The notes beneath the pieces were generated by a model that did no database searches, was not told where the DNA came from, and saw only the letters and a list, made by a program, of their open reading frames with translations. This document shows positions 37,206 to 46,056 of a stretch of 64,000 nt of DNA, piece after piece. This DNA comes from Frankia sp. AgB32 (GTDB taxonomy: Bacteria > Actinomycetota > Actinomycetes > Frankiales > Frankiaceae): NCBI RefSeq assembly GCF_023243045.1, contig NZ_JALKFX010000028.1, positions 1 to 64,000 on the forward strand. The letters run 5' to 3'. Both the position numbers and the translations under genes were made by a program. Position 1 is the stretch's first letter. Each line of letters begins with the position of its first letter.

Positions 37206-37238
37206 CCGCCGGCCCGGCCTGGTCTGCCGGGCCGGCGG
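37206..37238 (-). terminator. Terminator-like hairpin after hppA
   Basis: CCGCCGGCCCGG (37206-37217) and CCGGGCCGGCGG (37227-37238) form a perfect 12-bp stem with a 9-nt loop, beginning 10 nt after the hppA stop codon. There is no U tract. Confidence 0.7.
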
Positions 37239-37247
37239 GCAGCCTGA

Positions 37248-39587
37248 TCAGGCGTTGATCTTCTCGGGGTCGCGTGGTGTCGGCTGCGCGACCGTTGGAT
37301 CATCACCGATCGTCGAGCCTCGACGCCGGGACACAACGATCGCCGCCGCGATGGCGGCGACCGCGACGAGCGCGACCGCGACCCGCAGCGGCGTGTTGCG
37401 GTCGACTCCGACCGAGTACTTCACCACCGTCGGCGCGATCAGCAGGCTGACCAGGTTCATGACCTTGAGCAGCGGGTTGATGGCCGGGCCGGCCGTGTCC
37501 TTGAACGGGTCGCCCACTGTGTCGCCGATCACGGTGGCGGCATGGACCTCCGAGCCCTTGCCGCCGTACGAGCCGTCCTCGACCAGCTTCTTCGCGTTGT
37601 CCCAGGCGCCGCCGGAGTTGGCGAGGAACACCGCCATCAGGACGCCGCCGGCGATCGCGCCGCCAAGGAATGCCCCAAGCGGGGGATACCCGAGGCCGAA
37701 GCCGACCGCGATCGGGGCCAGCACCGCCAACGTGCCCGGGGTGATCAGCTCACGCAGCGAATCGCGCGTGCAGATGTCCACGACCGCGCCGTAGTCGGGT
37801 CGCTCGGTGCCGGACATGATGCCGGGCCTGGAGCGGAACTGCTTGCGGACCTCGAGCACCACCCGGCCGGCGGCCCGCCCGACCGCGTTGATCGCGAGCC
37901 CCGAGAAGAGAAACACGACAGCCGCGCCGATCACCAGTCCGACCAGGGCGTCGGGATAGGCGATGTTCAGCCCGCCGACGGTGCCGCGGCCGGCCTCCGG
38001 GCTTACGCCCGCCGCCGCGAGCGCGGTGGTCACGGTGTCCGTGAAGGAGCCGAACAGCGCCGTCGCGGCCAGGACCGCGGTCGCGATCGCGATGCCCTTC
38101 GTGATGGCCTTCGTCGTGTTGCCGACGGCGTCGAGGGAGGTGAGGATCGCGCCGCCGGCCTCGTCCATCTCGCCGGACATCTCGGCGATGCCCTGGGCGT
38201 TGTCGCTCACCGGGCCGAAGGTGTCCATCGAGACGATCACGCCGACCGTGGTCAGCAGGCCGGTGCCGGCCAGCGCCACCGCGAACAGCGCGATCGTCAC
38301 GCTGCCAGAGCCGAGCAGGTAGGCACCGAAGACGGCCGCGGCGATCAGCAGCGCCGAGTAGACGGCCGACTCCAGCCCCACGCCGATGCCGGCGAGGATG
38401 TTCGTGGCGGGCCCGGTGTTGGATGCCCGGGCGATGTCCTGCACGGGCCGGCGGGAGGTCTCGGTGAAGTAGCCGGTCAGGACCTGGATGGCGGCGGCGA
38501 GAGCGACACCGATGAGCACCGCGCTGATCGCGATCACGCGGGGATTGCCCGACTGGGTGCTGGCGGCCAGCCCGGGAAAGCCGTCGAAACTCGTCGGGAG
38601 GTACAGCCACGAAACGATCACCACGCCGATCGCCGAGACCACGGCGGAGACGAAGAAGCCCCGGTTGATCGCCGACATCCCCGTGCGGTCGCCGGGACGC
38701 GGTGATACCGCGAAGATCCCGATCACGGCCGTGATGACCCCGACCGCCGGAATCAGCAGCGGGAAGACGAGGCCGCGCTCGCCGAACGCGCTGACCCCGA
38801 GGATGAGCGCGGCGACGAGGGTGACGGCGTAGGACTCGAAGAGGTCGGCGGCCATGCCGGCGCAGTCGCCGACGTTGTCGCCGACGTTGTCGGCAATCGT
38901 CGCGGCATTACGGGGGTCGTCTTCCGGGATCCCCTGCTCGACCTTGCCGACCAGGTCCGCCCCGACGTCCGCCGCCTTGGTGAAGATGCCGCCACCGACC
39001 CGCATGAACATCGCCAGCAGGGCGGCGCCGAATCCGAATCCCTCCAGGACCTGCGGTGCGGTGTCCCGGAAGACAAGGACGACGACGGCCGCGCCGAGCA
39101 GGCCGAGGCCGACGGTGAACATTCCGACGACGCCGCCGGTCCGAAACGCGATGCGGACCGCGGCCCGCTCGCCCTGCGTCATGGCTGCCGCCGCCGTGCG
39201 GGTGTTCGCGCGGGTCGCGAGCGACATCCCGACGAATCCGACGAGCGCCGAGAAGAGCGCTCCGATGACGAAGAAAACTGACCGCCCGACCTTGGCTCCG
39301 GTGTCGTCCGCCGGAAGAACAAGCAGCACGAACGGGATGACGACGACAAATCCGGCCAACGTCCGGAACTGCCGTCTCAGATAGGCGGCGGCACCCTCCT
39401 GCACCGCGCGGCCCACCTCCACCATCCGGGTGGTGCCGGGATCCGCGGCCAGCACCTCCCGTGCCAGGTAACCGGCCACGACGAGCGCGAGGGCTGCGAC
39501 GATCGCCACACCGGCGACCAGGCCTAGGGATCCGCCACTAAGGTTGATTCCAGTGCTCTCCGACTGGAGGGCTTGGGTCGGGGACAT
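37248..39587 (-). CDS. hppA: Membrane-bound proton-translocating pyrophosphatase, K+-independent type
   Basis: 779 residues, ATG at 39587 with GGGAGGAG upstream (frame open to 39620). About 16 membrane segments. Signature acidic motifs: GADLVGKVEQGIPEDDPRN, DNVGDNVGDCAGMAADLFE, VSDNAQGIAEMSGEMDE and GDTVGDPFKDTAGPAINPL. It couples PPi hydrolysis to H+ export. The type-determining stretch is GNTTKAITKG: Lys at the position that is Ala in K+-dependent enzymes, so it should be K+-independent. Monocistronic by its own hairpin. Confidence 0.96.
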   Translation of the reverse strand: MSPTQALQSESTGINLSGGSLGLVAGVAIVAALALVVAGYLAREVLAADPGTTRMVEVGRAVQEGAAAYLRRQFRTLAGFVVVIPFVLLVLPADDTGAKVGRSVFFVIGALFSALVGFVGMSLATRANTRTAAAAMTQGERAAVRIAFRTGGVVGMFTVGLGLLGAAVVVLVFRDTAPQVLEGFGFGAALLAMFMRVGGGIFTKAADVGADLVGKVEQGIPEDDPRNAATIADNVGDNVGDCAGMAADLFESYAVTLVAALILGVSAFGERGLVFPLLIPAVGVITAVIGIFAVSPRPGDRTGMSAINRGFFVSAVVSAIGVVIVSWLYLPTSFDGFPGLAASTQSGNPRVIAISAVLIGVALAAAIQVLTGYFTETSRRPVQDIARASNTGPATNILAGIGVGLESAVYSALLIAAAVFGAYLLGSGSVTIALFAVALAGTGLLTTVGVIVSMDTFGPVSDNAQGIAEMSGEMDEAGGAILTSLDAVGNTTKAITKGIAIATAVLAATALFGSFTDTVTTALAAAGVSPEAGRGTVGGLNIAYPDALVGLVIGAAVVFLFSGLAINAVGRAAGRVVLEVRKQFRSRPGIMSGTERPDYGAVVDICTRDSLRELITPGTLAVLAPIAVGFGLGYPPLGAFLGGAIAGGVLMAVFLANSGGAWDNAKKLVEDGSYGGKGSEVHAATVIGDTVGDPFKDTAGPAINPLLKVMNLVSLLIAPTVVKYSVGVDRNTPLRVAVALVAVAAIAAAIVVSRRRGSTIGDDPTVAQPTPRDPEKINA

Positions 39588-39822
39588 GGCTCCTCCCGGT
39601 CTTCTCCGTGCGCCCTCCACCCCTGCCCGGATGGCCCGTCAGTGCCAGTTCGGTAAATGCGGACCGTACGGATAGAAGGTGGCCGGCCGCCGCATCGGGC
39701 GACGTCCGGGTTGAGATCCGTCGGATTCATCCCGATTTCGATGCATCCGGTGGCTCGTCCTGGGAGCACATGGGGAATCCCCGACGGTCGTCCAACCGTC
39801 CGCGAGATGCGGCGGAGTCTAA

Positions 39823-39836
39823 TCACATCGATGTGA
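39823..39836. promoter_or_regulatory. 14-bp palindrome TCACATCGATGTGA
   Basis: Perfect self-complementary sequence 236 bp upstream of the hppA start. The half-site TCACA resembles half-sites of CRP/FNR-type regulators but in outward orientation, so the regulator is uncertain. Confidence 0.35.
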
Positions 39837-40077
39837 CGCGCGCTGCTTTTTCTCTGGCTGACGGCGCGGTCGCCGAATTTGGGCTCTCAGGCCGGATCAT
39901 TCGCGCAAACCACGGCAATCTTCGCCCATGCTGTTTTGTCGGGAATTTCGGCTTCCGGGCTATGTGTGGCGACATTCAGGCTCCGTCGCCGGTCATCGCG
40001 GAAGTCCGCCGCAGGGTCCAGGCTGGCCGCTGGCGGGGTTCGCCCGCGTCGAGGCCGTCAACGCGTGAGACGCAGAT

Positions 40078-40105
40078 GCCCGGCCGCCGGTGACGGCGGC
40101 CGGGC
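40078..40105 (-). terminator. Terminator-like hairpin after the anti-sigma operon
   Basis: GCCCGGCCGCC (40078-40088) pairs with GGCGGCCGGGC (40095-40105) around GGTGAC: an 11-bp perfect stem, 22 nt past the stop of the HATPase gene. A second palindrome, GGCGGTCGACCGCC, overlaps it at 40103-40116. Confidence 0.7.
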
Positions 40106-40127
40106 GGTCGACCGCCGGTGTGACGGG

Positions 40128-40652
40128 TCAGGAGTGCTTGGCGAGCGCGGCGTCGAGGCCGAGGTGCCACGTCATGGCGACGACCGTGCCCACACCGTCG
40201 GGGCCGCGGGTGACCTCGACCTCGTCGACGAGTCCCTCGATGAGTGCGAGTCCGAGGCCGGGCGGAAAGCCACCACCGTCGTCGCTGTCATCGTCCGTCG
40301 CCGCGGCCCACCAGGGCGGATCATCCGACGTGGGCTCGAGGTCGAGCAGGGTGGACGCGGGGGCCAGCCCGCCGTCCGGTCCGGCCGCGACCTCGTCCCA
40401 GGTCCGGCCGCAGTCCGCGACCTTGATGGTGAAGGAGTCAGGCGCGTCGATGAGCGCCACGTGCACCGGGGACGTCGGCGCGTGCTTGCGGTTGACCCGC
40501 ACCGCCCGGGCGCATGCTTCCGTGACCGCAAGTTTGATCTCGTCGGCCGCGCCGACGGGGATGCCCGCCCGTCGACTGACCGCCGTGGCGATCATTCGAG
40601 CGGTTCGGACGTGCCCGTCCAGCGCGGCGAACCGCAGCTCAACGGTGGGCAT
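40128..40652 (-). CDS. RsbW-like ATP-binding anti-sigma / regulatory kinase
   Basis: 174 residues, ATG at 40652. HATPase_c (GHKL) fold: GAADEIKLAVTEACARAV (N-box-type helix, with Glu/Ala in place of the common Glu-x3-Asn), TIKVADCGRTWDEV (G1) and GFPPGLGLALIEGLVDEVE (G2). Such proteins phosphorylate STAS antagonists and hold sigma factors or other partners. The STAS gene is 40 bp upstream in the same operon. The sigma partner is not in this operon. A 45-residue acidic insert lies between G1 and G2. Confidence 0.88.
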   Translation of the reverse strand: MPTVELRFAALDGHVRTARMIATAVSRRAGIPVGAADEIKLAVTEACARAVRVNRKHAPTSPVHVALIDAPDSFTIKVADCGRTWDEVAAGPDGGLAPASTLLDLEPTSDDPPWWAAATDDDSDDGGGFPPGLGLALIEGLVDEVEVTRGPDGVGTVVAMTWHLGLDAALAKHS

Positions 40653-40692
40653 ACGGCGGCCCTGCCTTTCCGAAGGCGTGATGTCCGGCTGA

Positions 40693-41034
40693 TCACTCGT
40701 GGGCGGCGAGTGCATCCTCCACCGAGGAGTGGATCGGGAAGACCTTCGTGAGGCCGGTGATGCGGAAAATCTTGAGGATGCGCTCCTGGGTGCAGACCAG
40801 ACGCAGGGAGCCCTCGTGCGCGCGAACCCGCTTGAGGCCACCGACGAGCACGCCGAGGCCGGTCGAGTCGAGGAACTCGACGCCCTCCATGTCGACCACG
40901 AGGTGGTAGGACCCGGCCGAGACGAGGTCGATCAACTGCTCGCGGAGCTTCGGCGCGGTGTACACGTCGATCTCGCCGCCCACCACGACGACCGTGTGGT
41001 TGTCTTCCTGGCGAGTCGTGAGCGACAGGTCCAC
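40693..41034 (-). CDS. STAS-domain anti-sigma factor antagonist
   Basis: 113 residues from a GTG at 41034 with a strong AAGGAGG eight bases upstream. The STAS fold is shown by [20 protein letters not shown] and [20 protein letters not shown], with the phospho-acceptor Ser57 in DSTG. Unphosphorylated, it would bind the HATPase protein encoded next and free its partner. A partner-switching pair of the kind that controls stress or developmental sigma factors in actinomycetes. Confidence 0.93.
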   Translation of the reverse strand: MDLSLTTRQEDNHTVVVVGGEIDVYTAPKLREQLIDLVSAGSYHLVVDMEGVEFLDSTGLGVLVGGLKRVRAHEGSLRLVCTQERILKIFRITGLTKVFPIHSSVEDALAAHE

Positions 41035-41389
41035 GGATCCTCCTTGTATACCTCTGGCCGGCCCGGGCATCGGGCGACCGACATCACGGCGCCATTACCC
41101 TCCCATGAGAGGGATCAATCCGGTGGCCCGCGACACAGATCGCTGGATCCGAATCGCGGCGGCGCGGCAGAACGATGTCTGGTGGAATCTATCCCCGATC
41201 TTGTCTCCCCGGGGGTCGGTCGGCGGTCCCGCCCCGCGGTTGTGGTCCGGGTTGTTGGTCGGATGGTCGACAGTCGTCGGCCATCGTCCGACCGTCGGCG
41301 ACCGGCGCGGGCCCGCGCGTCCGCCTGACCTGCCGCCCGGAGATACCCGCCTCCCTGCGGTGCCCGGCCCCCGCGACGGACGGCGCATC
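41035..41389. other. Divergent intergenic region between the STAS gene and the helicase
   Basis: Presumed promoters for both directions; no gene or clear motif beyond the STAS ribosome site. Confidence 0.4.
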
Positions 41390-43774
41390 ATGATCACATC
41401 CTGGTCACGGATATCCTCGACGGTCGTGGGTTCGCCGGCCAATATCGACGGCGCGGACACGGTCCTCGCCGGGCTGCTCCGCGATGTGCGGCGCGCCCGC
41501 TGCGTGACGCACGTGGAGCAGGTCCCGGCCCGGCCGGGACGGCATGCCCCCTGGCCGGAGTGGGTCGATCCGGTGCTGCGGACACGGTGGGCGGCAGCGG
41601 GTATCGACGAGCCGTGGAGCCATCAGGTCGCGGCCGCGCAGGCGGCTCACGCCGGCCGAAGCGTGGTGCTGGCGACCGGCACCGCCTCCGGCAAGTCGCT
41701 GGGCTACCTGATGCCCGTGCTGTCCCGCCTGCTGGCCGAGCCGACGTCGCGCGCTCTCTACCTCGCGCCGACGAAGGCGCTCGCGCACGACCAGCTCCGG
41801 TCCGTGCGAGCACTGCGCCTCGCCGTGCGATCCGCGACGTACGACGGTGACACCCCGGCCGCCGAACGGGACTGGGTCCGGGCGCACGCCGGCCTCGTGT
41901 TCACCAACCCCGACATGCTCCATCGCGGGATCCTGCCGCAGCACCGGCGGTGGGCCCAGTTCCTGCGCGGCCTTCGCTTCGTCGTCATCGACGAGTGCCA
42001 TGGCTATCGGGGGGTGTTCGGCGCGCACGTGGCCGCGGTGATCCGCCGGCTGCGGCGGATCTGCGCGAAGTACGGCGCGAACCCGATCTTTCTGCTCGCC
42101 TCCGCGACGGTCGCCGACCCCGGGCTGTCCGCCGGCCGTCTCACGGGGGTCGACGTCGAGGTGGTCGACGGCGACGGTGCGCCGCGCGGGCCGATGGACT
42201 TCGTGCTCTACGAACCTCCGCTGCTGTGGACGGGTCAGCCGTCCCGAGGTGGCGGCGAGGACCCAGGCGAGCAGCACGGCGAGGGCGAGAACGGCGCGCC
42301 GGTGCGCCGCTCGGTCACCGCCGAGTCGGCGGACCTGCTGGCCGATCTTGTCGCCGATGGCGTCCGCACGCTGGTGTTCGTGCGGTCCCGTCGGTCCGCC
42401 GAGGTGATCGCGGTGACCGCGCGCCGTGAACTCGGCCGGGTAGCGGCGGACGTCGCGGATCGGGTCGCCGCCTACCGGGCCGGCTACCTGCCAGAGGAGC
42501 GCCGTGAGCTGGAACGACGGCTGCGGGCCGGCGACCTGCTCGGCGTCGCGGCCACCTCGGCTCTGGAGCTCGGGGTGGACATCAGCGGCCTCGACGCGAC
42601 GATCACCGCGGGCTTCCCGGGCACCCTCGCGTCGCTGTGGCAGCAGGCGGGCCGTGCCGGTCGAGACGGGCAGCGGTCCCTGGCGGTCCTGGTCGCCCGG
42701 GACGACCCGCTCGACACCTACCTCGTCCACCATCCTGAGGCGGTGTTCGGCCGCCCGGTGGAGGCCAGCGTCTTCGACCCGGAGAATCCCTACGTCCTGG
42801 CCCCCCAGCTGGAATGCGCCGCCGCCGAGCTCCCCCTCGCCGAGGGCGACCTCGAGCTGTTCGGCCCGACGACCGCGCGGGTTGTCGACGACCTGGTCCG
42901 CCGCGGTCGGCTACGGCGGCGCGCCACCGGCTGGTTCTGGACCCAGCGGTCCCGGCCGGACGTCGACATCCGGGGAACCGGCGGCCCGCCGGTCCGCATC
43001 GTCGAGTCGGCCACCGGGCGACTGCTGGGCACGGTGGACGCGGCCGCCGCCCACTCCGCGGTGCATCCCGGCGCCGTCTACCTGCATCAGGGCTCGAGCT
43101 TCGTGGTCGACGACCTCGACCTGCTCGATTCGGTGGCATTCGTGCGCGAGGAGTCGCCCGAGTGGACGACGATCGCGCGGGAGCACACCGACATCCGCAT
43201 CGTCGAGTCGACCCGGGAGCGGATCCTGCAGGACGTGGCGGTGCACCTGGGGGTCGTCGAGGTCACCAACCAGGTGGTCGGGTACCAGCGTCGGCTGCTC
43301 GCCACGGGCGAGGTGCTCGGCCAGGAGCCGCTGGACCTGCCGCCGCGCCAGCTGCGGACCCGCGCCGTCTGGTACACGGTCACCGACGTGCTGCTCGCCG
43401 ACGCCGGCATCGAGGCCGCCGACGTCCCCGGTGCGGTACACGCCGCGGAGCACGCGGCGATCGGCCTGCTTCCCCTGTTCGCGACCTGCGATCGCTGGGA
43501 TATCGGCGGGGTGTCGACCGCGCTGCATCCGGACACGGGCCGGACGAGCGTGTTCGTCTACGACGGTCACGCCGGCGGCGCGGGTTTCGCCGAGCGGGGC
43601 TTCCTGCGGGTCGGTGGCTGGCTGGCCGCGACCCGGGACGCGGTACGCGCCTGTGAATGTCCGGCTGGCTGCCCGTCGTGCGTCCAGTCGCCCAAGTGCG
43701 GCAATGGCAACGAGCCACTCGACAAGGCAGCGGCGTGGCGGTTGCTCGCTGCGGTGACCGCCGCGCTCGACTGA
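41390..43774 (+). CDS. DEAD/DEAH-box helicase with C-terminal DUF1998 zinc domain (YprA/MrfA type)
   Basis: 794 residues from the ATG at 41390 (the frame is open upstream; ribosome site weak). Helicase motifs in order: Q-like DEPWSHQVAAAQAAHAGR, I ATGTASGKSLGYL, Ia APTKALAHDQL, II VVIDECHGYRG, III LLASATVADP, IV FVRSRRSAEVIA, V ATSALELGVDISGLD, VI QQAGRAGRDGQ. The C-terminus carries the DUF1998 four-Cys module CECPAGCPSCVQSPKCGN. MrfA of Bacillus repairs mitomycin C damage independently of UvrABC; an analogous repair role is likely. Rv3649-like in syntenic position. Confidence 0.94.
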   Translation: MITSWSRISSTVVGSPANIDGADTVLAGLLRDVRRARCVTHVEQVPARPGRHAPWPEWVDPVLRTRWAAAGIDEPWSHQVAAAQAAHAGRSVVLATGTASGKSLGYLMPVLSRLLAEPTSRALYLAPTKALAHDQLRSVRALRLAVRSATYDGDTPAAERDWVRAHAGLVFTNPDMLHRGILPQHRRWAQFLRGLRFVVIDECHGYRGVFGAHVAAVIRRLRRICAKYGANPIFLLASATVADPGLSAGRLTGVDVEVVDGDGAPRGPMDFVLYEPPLLWTGQPSRGGGEDPGEQHGEGENGAPVRRSVTAESADLLADLVADGVRTLVFVRSRRSAEVIAVTARRELGRVAADVADRVAAYRAGYLPEERRELERRLRAGDLLGVAATSALELGVDISGLDATITAGFPGTLASLWQQAGRAGRDGQRSLAVLVARDDPLDTYLVHHPEAVFGRPVEASVFDPENPYVLAPQLECAAAELPLAEGDLELFGPTTARVVDDLVRRGRLRRRATGWFWTQRSRPDVDIRGTGGPPVRIVESATGRLLGTVDAAAAHSAVHPGAVYLHQGSSFVVDDLDLLDSVAFVREESPEWTTIAREHTDIRIVESTRERILQDVAVHLGVVEVTNQVVGYQRRLLATGEVLGQEPLDLPPRQLRTRAVWYTVTDVLLADAGIEAADVPGAVHAAEHAAIGLLPLFATCDRWDIGGVSTALHPDTGRTSVFVYDGHAGGAGFAERGFLRVGGWLAATRDAVRACECPAGCPSCVQSPKCGNGNEPLDKAAAWRLLAAVTAALD

Positions 43775-43904
43775 AGCGCGGGTCACCTTGCGGACGCGGA
43801 TCAACCTGCGCCCGTGCGGTTCCGCCGCCTCCTCATGAGGGTAGGCCGAGCCCAGCGGCTTTTCGTGGCCGGTCCCGCACCCATGGATGGTTCTGGAGGT
43901 CCCG

Positions 43905-44783
43905 GTGGTAACCGTCGGTGTCGTGGTGTTGCTGGTGGTCGGCGTTCTTGGCGCTGACCTCGTCCTCGAGAACAGTGGCCACACAGATGTAATGATCATG
44001 GGGCAGTCCCTTTCCTTCGATATCTGGGGCCTGTTCCTGCTGGGCCTGGCTGCGGGGGTACTCGCGGTCGCTGGCGTTCATCTGCTCGGATACGGCGTGG
44101 CGCGGGACCACCAGCGGCGGAAGATCCAGCGGCAGCGGGAGCGGGAGCTGGCCGCGGTGAGCCGCCCGGCCCCCGCACCGACCCCCGCGGTGGCGGCGTC
44201 CGCGGCTGCGAGCGCCGCCCCGAACGCCACCGCCCCGAACGCCACCGCCCCCACGGCTCGCACCGCGACGGCCCCGATCGCCGCGCCTGCGAACCCCGCC
44301 CCGCGCCGCGCCGCGGCTCGGGCGGGCACGCCGGCAGGGGCGTCCGCCACGGCCGTTCCCAGCACGTCGAAGCCGGCTGGAGCTCCCACGCCGACGGCGG
44401 CCACGGAACCGCTCGCCACCACGGCCGCGTCCGCCGACAAGCGGCCCGTCACCGCGGCGGCAGCGGATCGCCGAGCCACCGGCGCGCGCGACCAGAGCGA
44501 GCGGTCCGGCGTGAACATCGCGAAGGCCCGCGACACCGGAATCCAGAACGCGGAGCCTCACGACACCCGCTCCGGGGACGCCTCCGACGGTCGGTCCGCC
44601 GTACGAGTTCCCACCCCGGCGCGATCCGACTCCAAGCCGGCGGTCTCCGCGCCCTCGCCGCAGCCGGTCTCCCACCCGCGCCGCGGCGACCGGATCGTCG
44701 CCAGGGTGGCCGATCTGCGGCGCCGCGGCGACGACGAGGCCGACGACCGCACGGCCGCCCGATCCGCCGACGTGCGGTCCTGA
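43905..44783 (+). CDS. Two-segment membrane protein with long Ala/Thr/Pro-rich tail
   Basis: 292 residues from GTG at 43905, chosen for GGAGG five bases upstream (an ATG at 43887 is possible). Two membrane segments (VVVLLVVGVLGADLVLEN and FDIWGLFLLGLAAGVLAVAG) with a short loop resemble LapA-type small membrane proteins. Then a basic stretch (RDHQRRKIQRQRERE) and 190 residues of Ala/Pro/Thr-rich disorder with short repeats (APNATAPNATAP). The last 226 bp overlap, tail to tail, the 3' end of the convergent TadE-like gene. Function unknown. Confidence 0.6.
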   Translation: MVTVGVVVLLVVGVLGADLVLENSGHTDVMIMGQSLSFDIWGLFLLGLAAGVLAVAGVHLLGYGVARDHQRRKIQRQRERELAAVSRPAPAPTPAVAASAAASAAPNATAPNATAPTARTATAPIAAPANPAPRRAAARAGTPAGASATAVPSTSKPAGAPTPTAATEPLATTAASADKRPVTAAAADRRATGARDQSERSGVNIAKARDTGIQNAEPHDTRSGDASDGRSAVRVPTPARSDSKPAVSAPSPQPVSHPRRGDRIVARVADLRRRGDDEADDRTAARSADVRS

Positions 44784-45220
44784 CCAACCGCCTGAACGGG
44801 TTCCGGCTGGTAGGCGCCGCCCGCGCGGCCCCACGGCCCGGCGCGGGCGTGGCCGATCACCTCGGCTCGCACGCCGATCACCGCCGGCAGCCGGACCCGA
44901 ACGGCCACCTCGACCGCGTCGGCGACGATGTGACAGCTGACCAGCCGCCCGCCGTTGGCAGCGCTGACCCGAGCGGCCACCGCACACACCGAGCCCTCGT
45001 CCGCGGGTGGCGTGCCGGCCGCGGACAGTGCGGCCAGGTCAGCGGCGCCGGCGGCCCGCTGCCGAACGCCGCCGATCACCGTGACGGTGAACGCGACGCC
45101 GGCCAGGGACAGCAGGGCGAACATCATCGCGAGCAGCCACACGGTCGCCGAGCCGCCGTCGCGGTGCTCTGCCGCAGCGCCGGGCGGGACGCTCCCGCCC
45201 GCGCGCGCAGCCGTGGTCAC
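44558..45220 (-). CDS. Rv3654c-type TadE-like pilus protein
   Basis: 220 residues. Basic/Gly N-terminus, then GSATVWLLAMMFALLSLAG membrane helix preceded by Gly-Gly as in prepilin-like signals, then GGVRQRAAGAADLAALSAAG and AARVSAANGGRLVSCH, typical of the Rv3654c family. The helix lacks Glu at +5. The core ends near residue 130; the last 90 residues are unconstrained and lie opposite the convergent membrane gene, suggesting stop-codon loss and extension. Last gene of the tad operon; its start overlaps the preceding stop (ATGA). Confidence 0.8.
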   Translation of the reverse strand: MTTAARAGGSVPPGAAAEHRDGGSATVWLLAMMFALLSLAGVAFTVTVIGGVRQRAAGAADLAALSAAGTPPADEGSVCAVAARVSAANGGRLVSCHIVADAVEVAVRVRLPAVIGVRAEVIGHARAGPWGRAGGAYQPEPVQAVGQDRTSADRAAVRSSASSSPRRRRSATLATIRSPRRGWETGCGEGAETAGLESDRAGVGTRTADRPSEASPERVS

Positions 45221-45747
45221 GACGGTCCGGGGCCGCCGCAGGGCGCGGCGGGGCAGCTGGGTGGTTCGGCGGGGGCTTCGGTGGCGGTGGCGGCGGATGT
45301 GGCGGCGTCGGTCGGGGGGCTCTCGACGACGGCGGCCTCGTCCGGAACGACGGCACGCGCGGACACGACCAGGTCGGGGACGAACCTGTCGAGACCGGGC
45401 CGGCCGAGCCGGGTCGACACCTCGACATCGACCAGACCTTCATGGCGTCGGAGCCGAATGTCGGCACGCGGCGGCGCGGCTCGGGCCACTGCGCGCGTCA
45501 CCGTCGAATCCGATTCGCCGCGGGCCGCCAGCCGGGCACCGACTCGCGCCGCGTCCGCGCAGCGGGCCTGACCGGACACGGCGCCGAGCAGCCAGGCCGC
45601 CACGAAGAAGGCCGCGAACAGCGACGGCAGTCCGACCGCGAGTTCAGCGGTCGCCTGGCCACGGTCCGCCTGGCCACGGTCCGCCTGGTCACGGTCCGGC
45701 CGGCGTCGGGTGCCGCATAGCTGCCTAGAACGACACGGACAGTGCAC
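45217..45747 (-). CDS. TadE-family pilus assembly protein (Rv3655c-like)
   Basis: 176 residues from a GTG at 45747 that overlaps the pilin stop by 23 bp; start uncertain. A cleavage-type site Gly then QATAELAV with Glu at +5 precedes the hydrophobic helix GLPSLFAAFFVAAWLLGAV, and ARCADAARVGARLAARGE follows. Minor pilin-like protein of the tad system, placed in the membrane. The leader contains a 15-bp DNA repeat (Asp-Arg-Gly-Gln-Ala units), so leader length may vary. Confidence 0.8.
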   Translation of the reverse strand: MHCPCRSRQLCGTRRRPDRDQADRGQADRGQATAELAVGLPSLFAAFFVAAWLLGAVSGQARCADAARVGARLAARGESDSTVTRAVARAAPPRADIRLRRHEGLVDVEVSTRLGRPGLDRFVPDLVVSARAVVPDEAAVVESPPTDAATSAATATEAPAEPPSCPAAPCGGPGPS

Positions 45748-45976
45748 GCTGCACGACCGAGGAGATCAGCGAGTGGGTCGCGGCGCTCGACACCACCGCG
45801 TAGAGGACGCCAGCGAAGGCGACTGCGGCCAGCGTGCCCACCGCGTACTCGGCGGTGGACATGCCGTGGTCGGGTCGAGTGCCGGACCGCCGCGCGGACA
45901 GGGCCCGGCGCAGCGCGGATCGGATCCGCGGGCGGCGCGGGAGGGCGCCGAAGGACGGAAGGTCGAACGGCAGCAT
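45725..45976 (-). CDS. DUF4244 Flp-like pilin (Rv3656c type)
   Basis: 83 residues, ATG at 45976 with GGAGG upstream. The prepilin signature is DHG followed by MSTAEYAVGTLAAVAFAGV, with Glu at +5 after the cleavage Gly, then a 20-residue hydrophobic helix; the mature part is only about 45 residues. Probable structural subunit of a Flp/Tad-type fibre. No prepilin peptidase is encoded in the window. Confidence 0.88.
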   Translation of the reverse strand: MLPFDLPSFGALPRRPRIRSALRRALSARRSGTRPDHGMSTAEYAVGTLAAVAFAGVLYAVVSSAATHSLISSVVQRALSVSF

Positions 45977-46056
45977 CACGGTGGCACCTCCGGGTTGGGA
46001 GCGGGACGCGCGCGAGGGCGCGGGAGGCCATCGGGAGCCCGGCGGACGGGGCTCGC

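Larger units (their letters stand above)
36741..37247. other. Intergenic region upstream of topA
   Basis: No gene supported. It contains AGCGTAGGTC twice, at 36786-36795 and 36806-36815 (20-bp period), 46-75 bp upstream of the topA start, a possible operator; and the hppA terminator hairpin at 37206-37238. Confidence 0.45.
39588..40127. other. Intergenic region upstream of hppA
   Basis: No gene supported. It holds the palindrome at 39823-39836, an AT-richer stretch (about 39840-39935) and, at its right end, the hairpin ending the anti-sigma operon. Confidence 0.45.
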
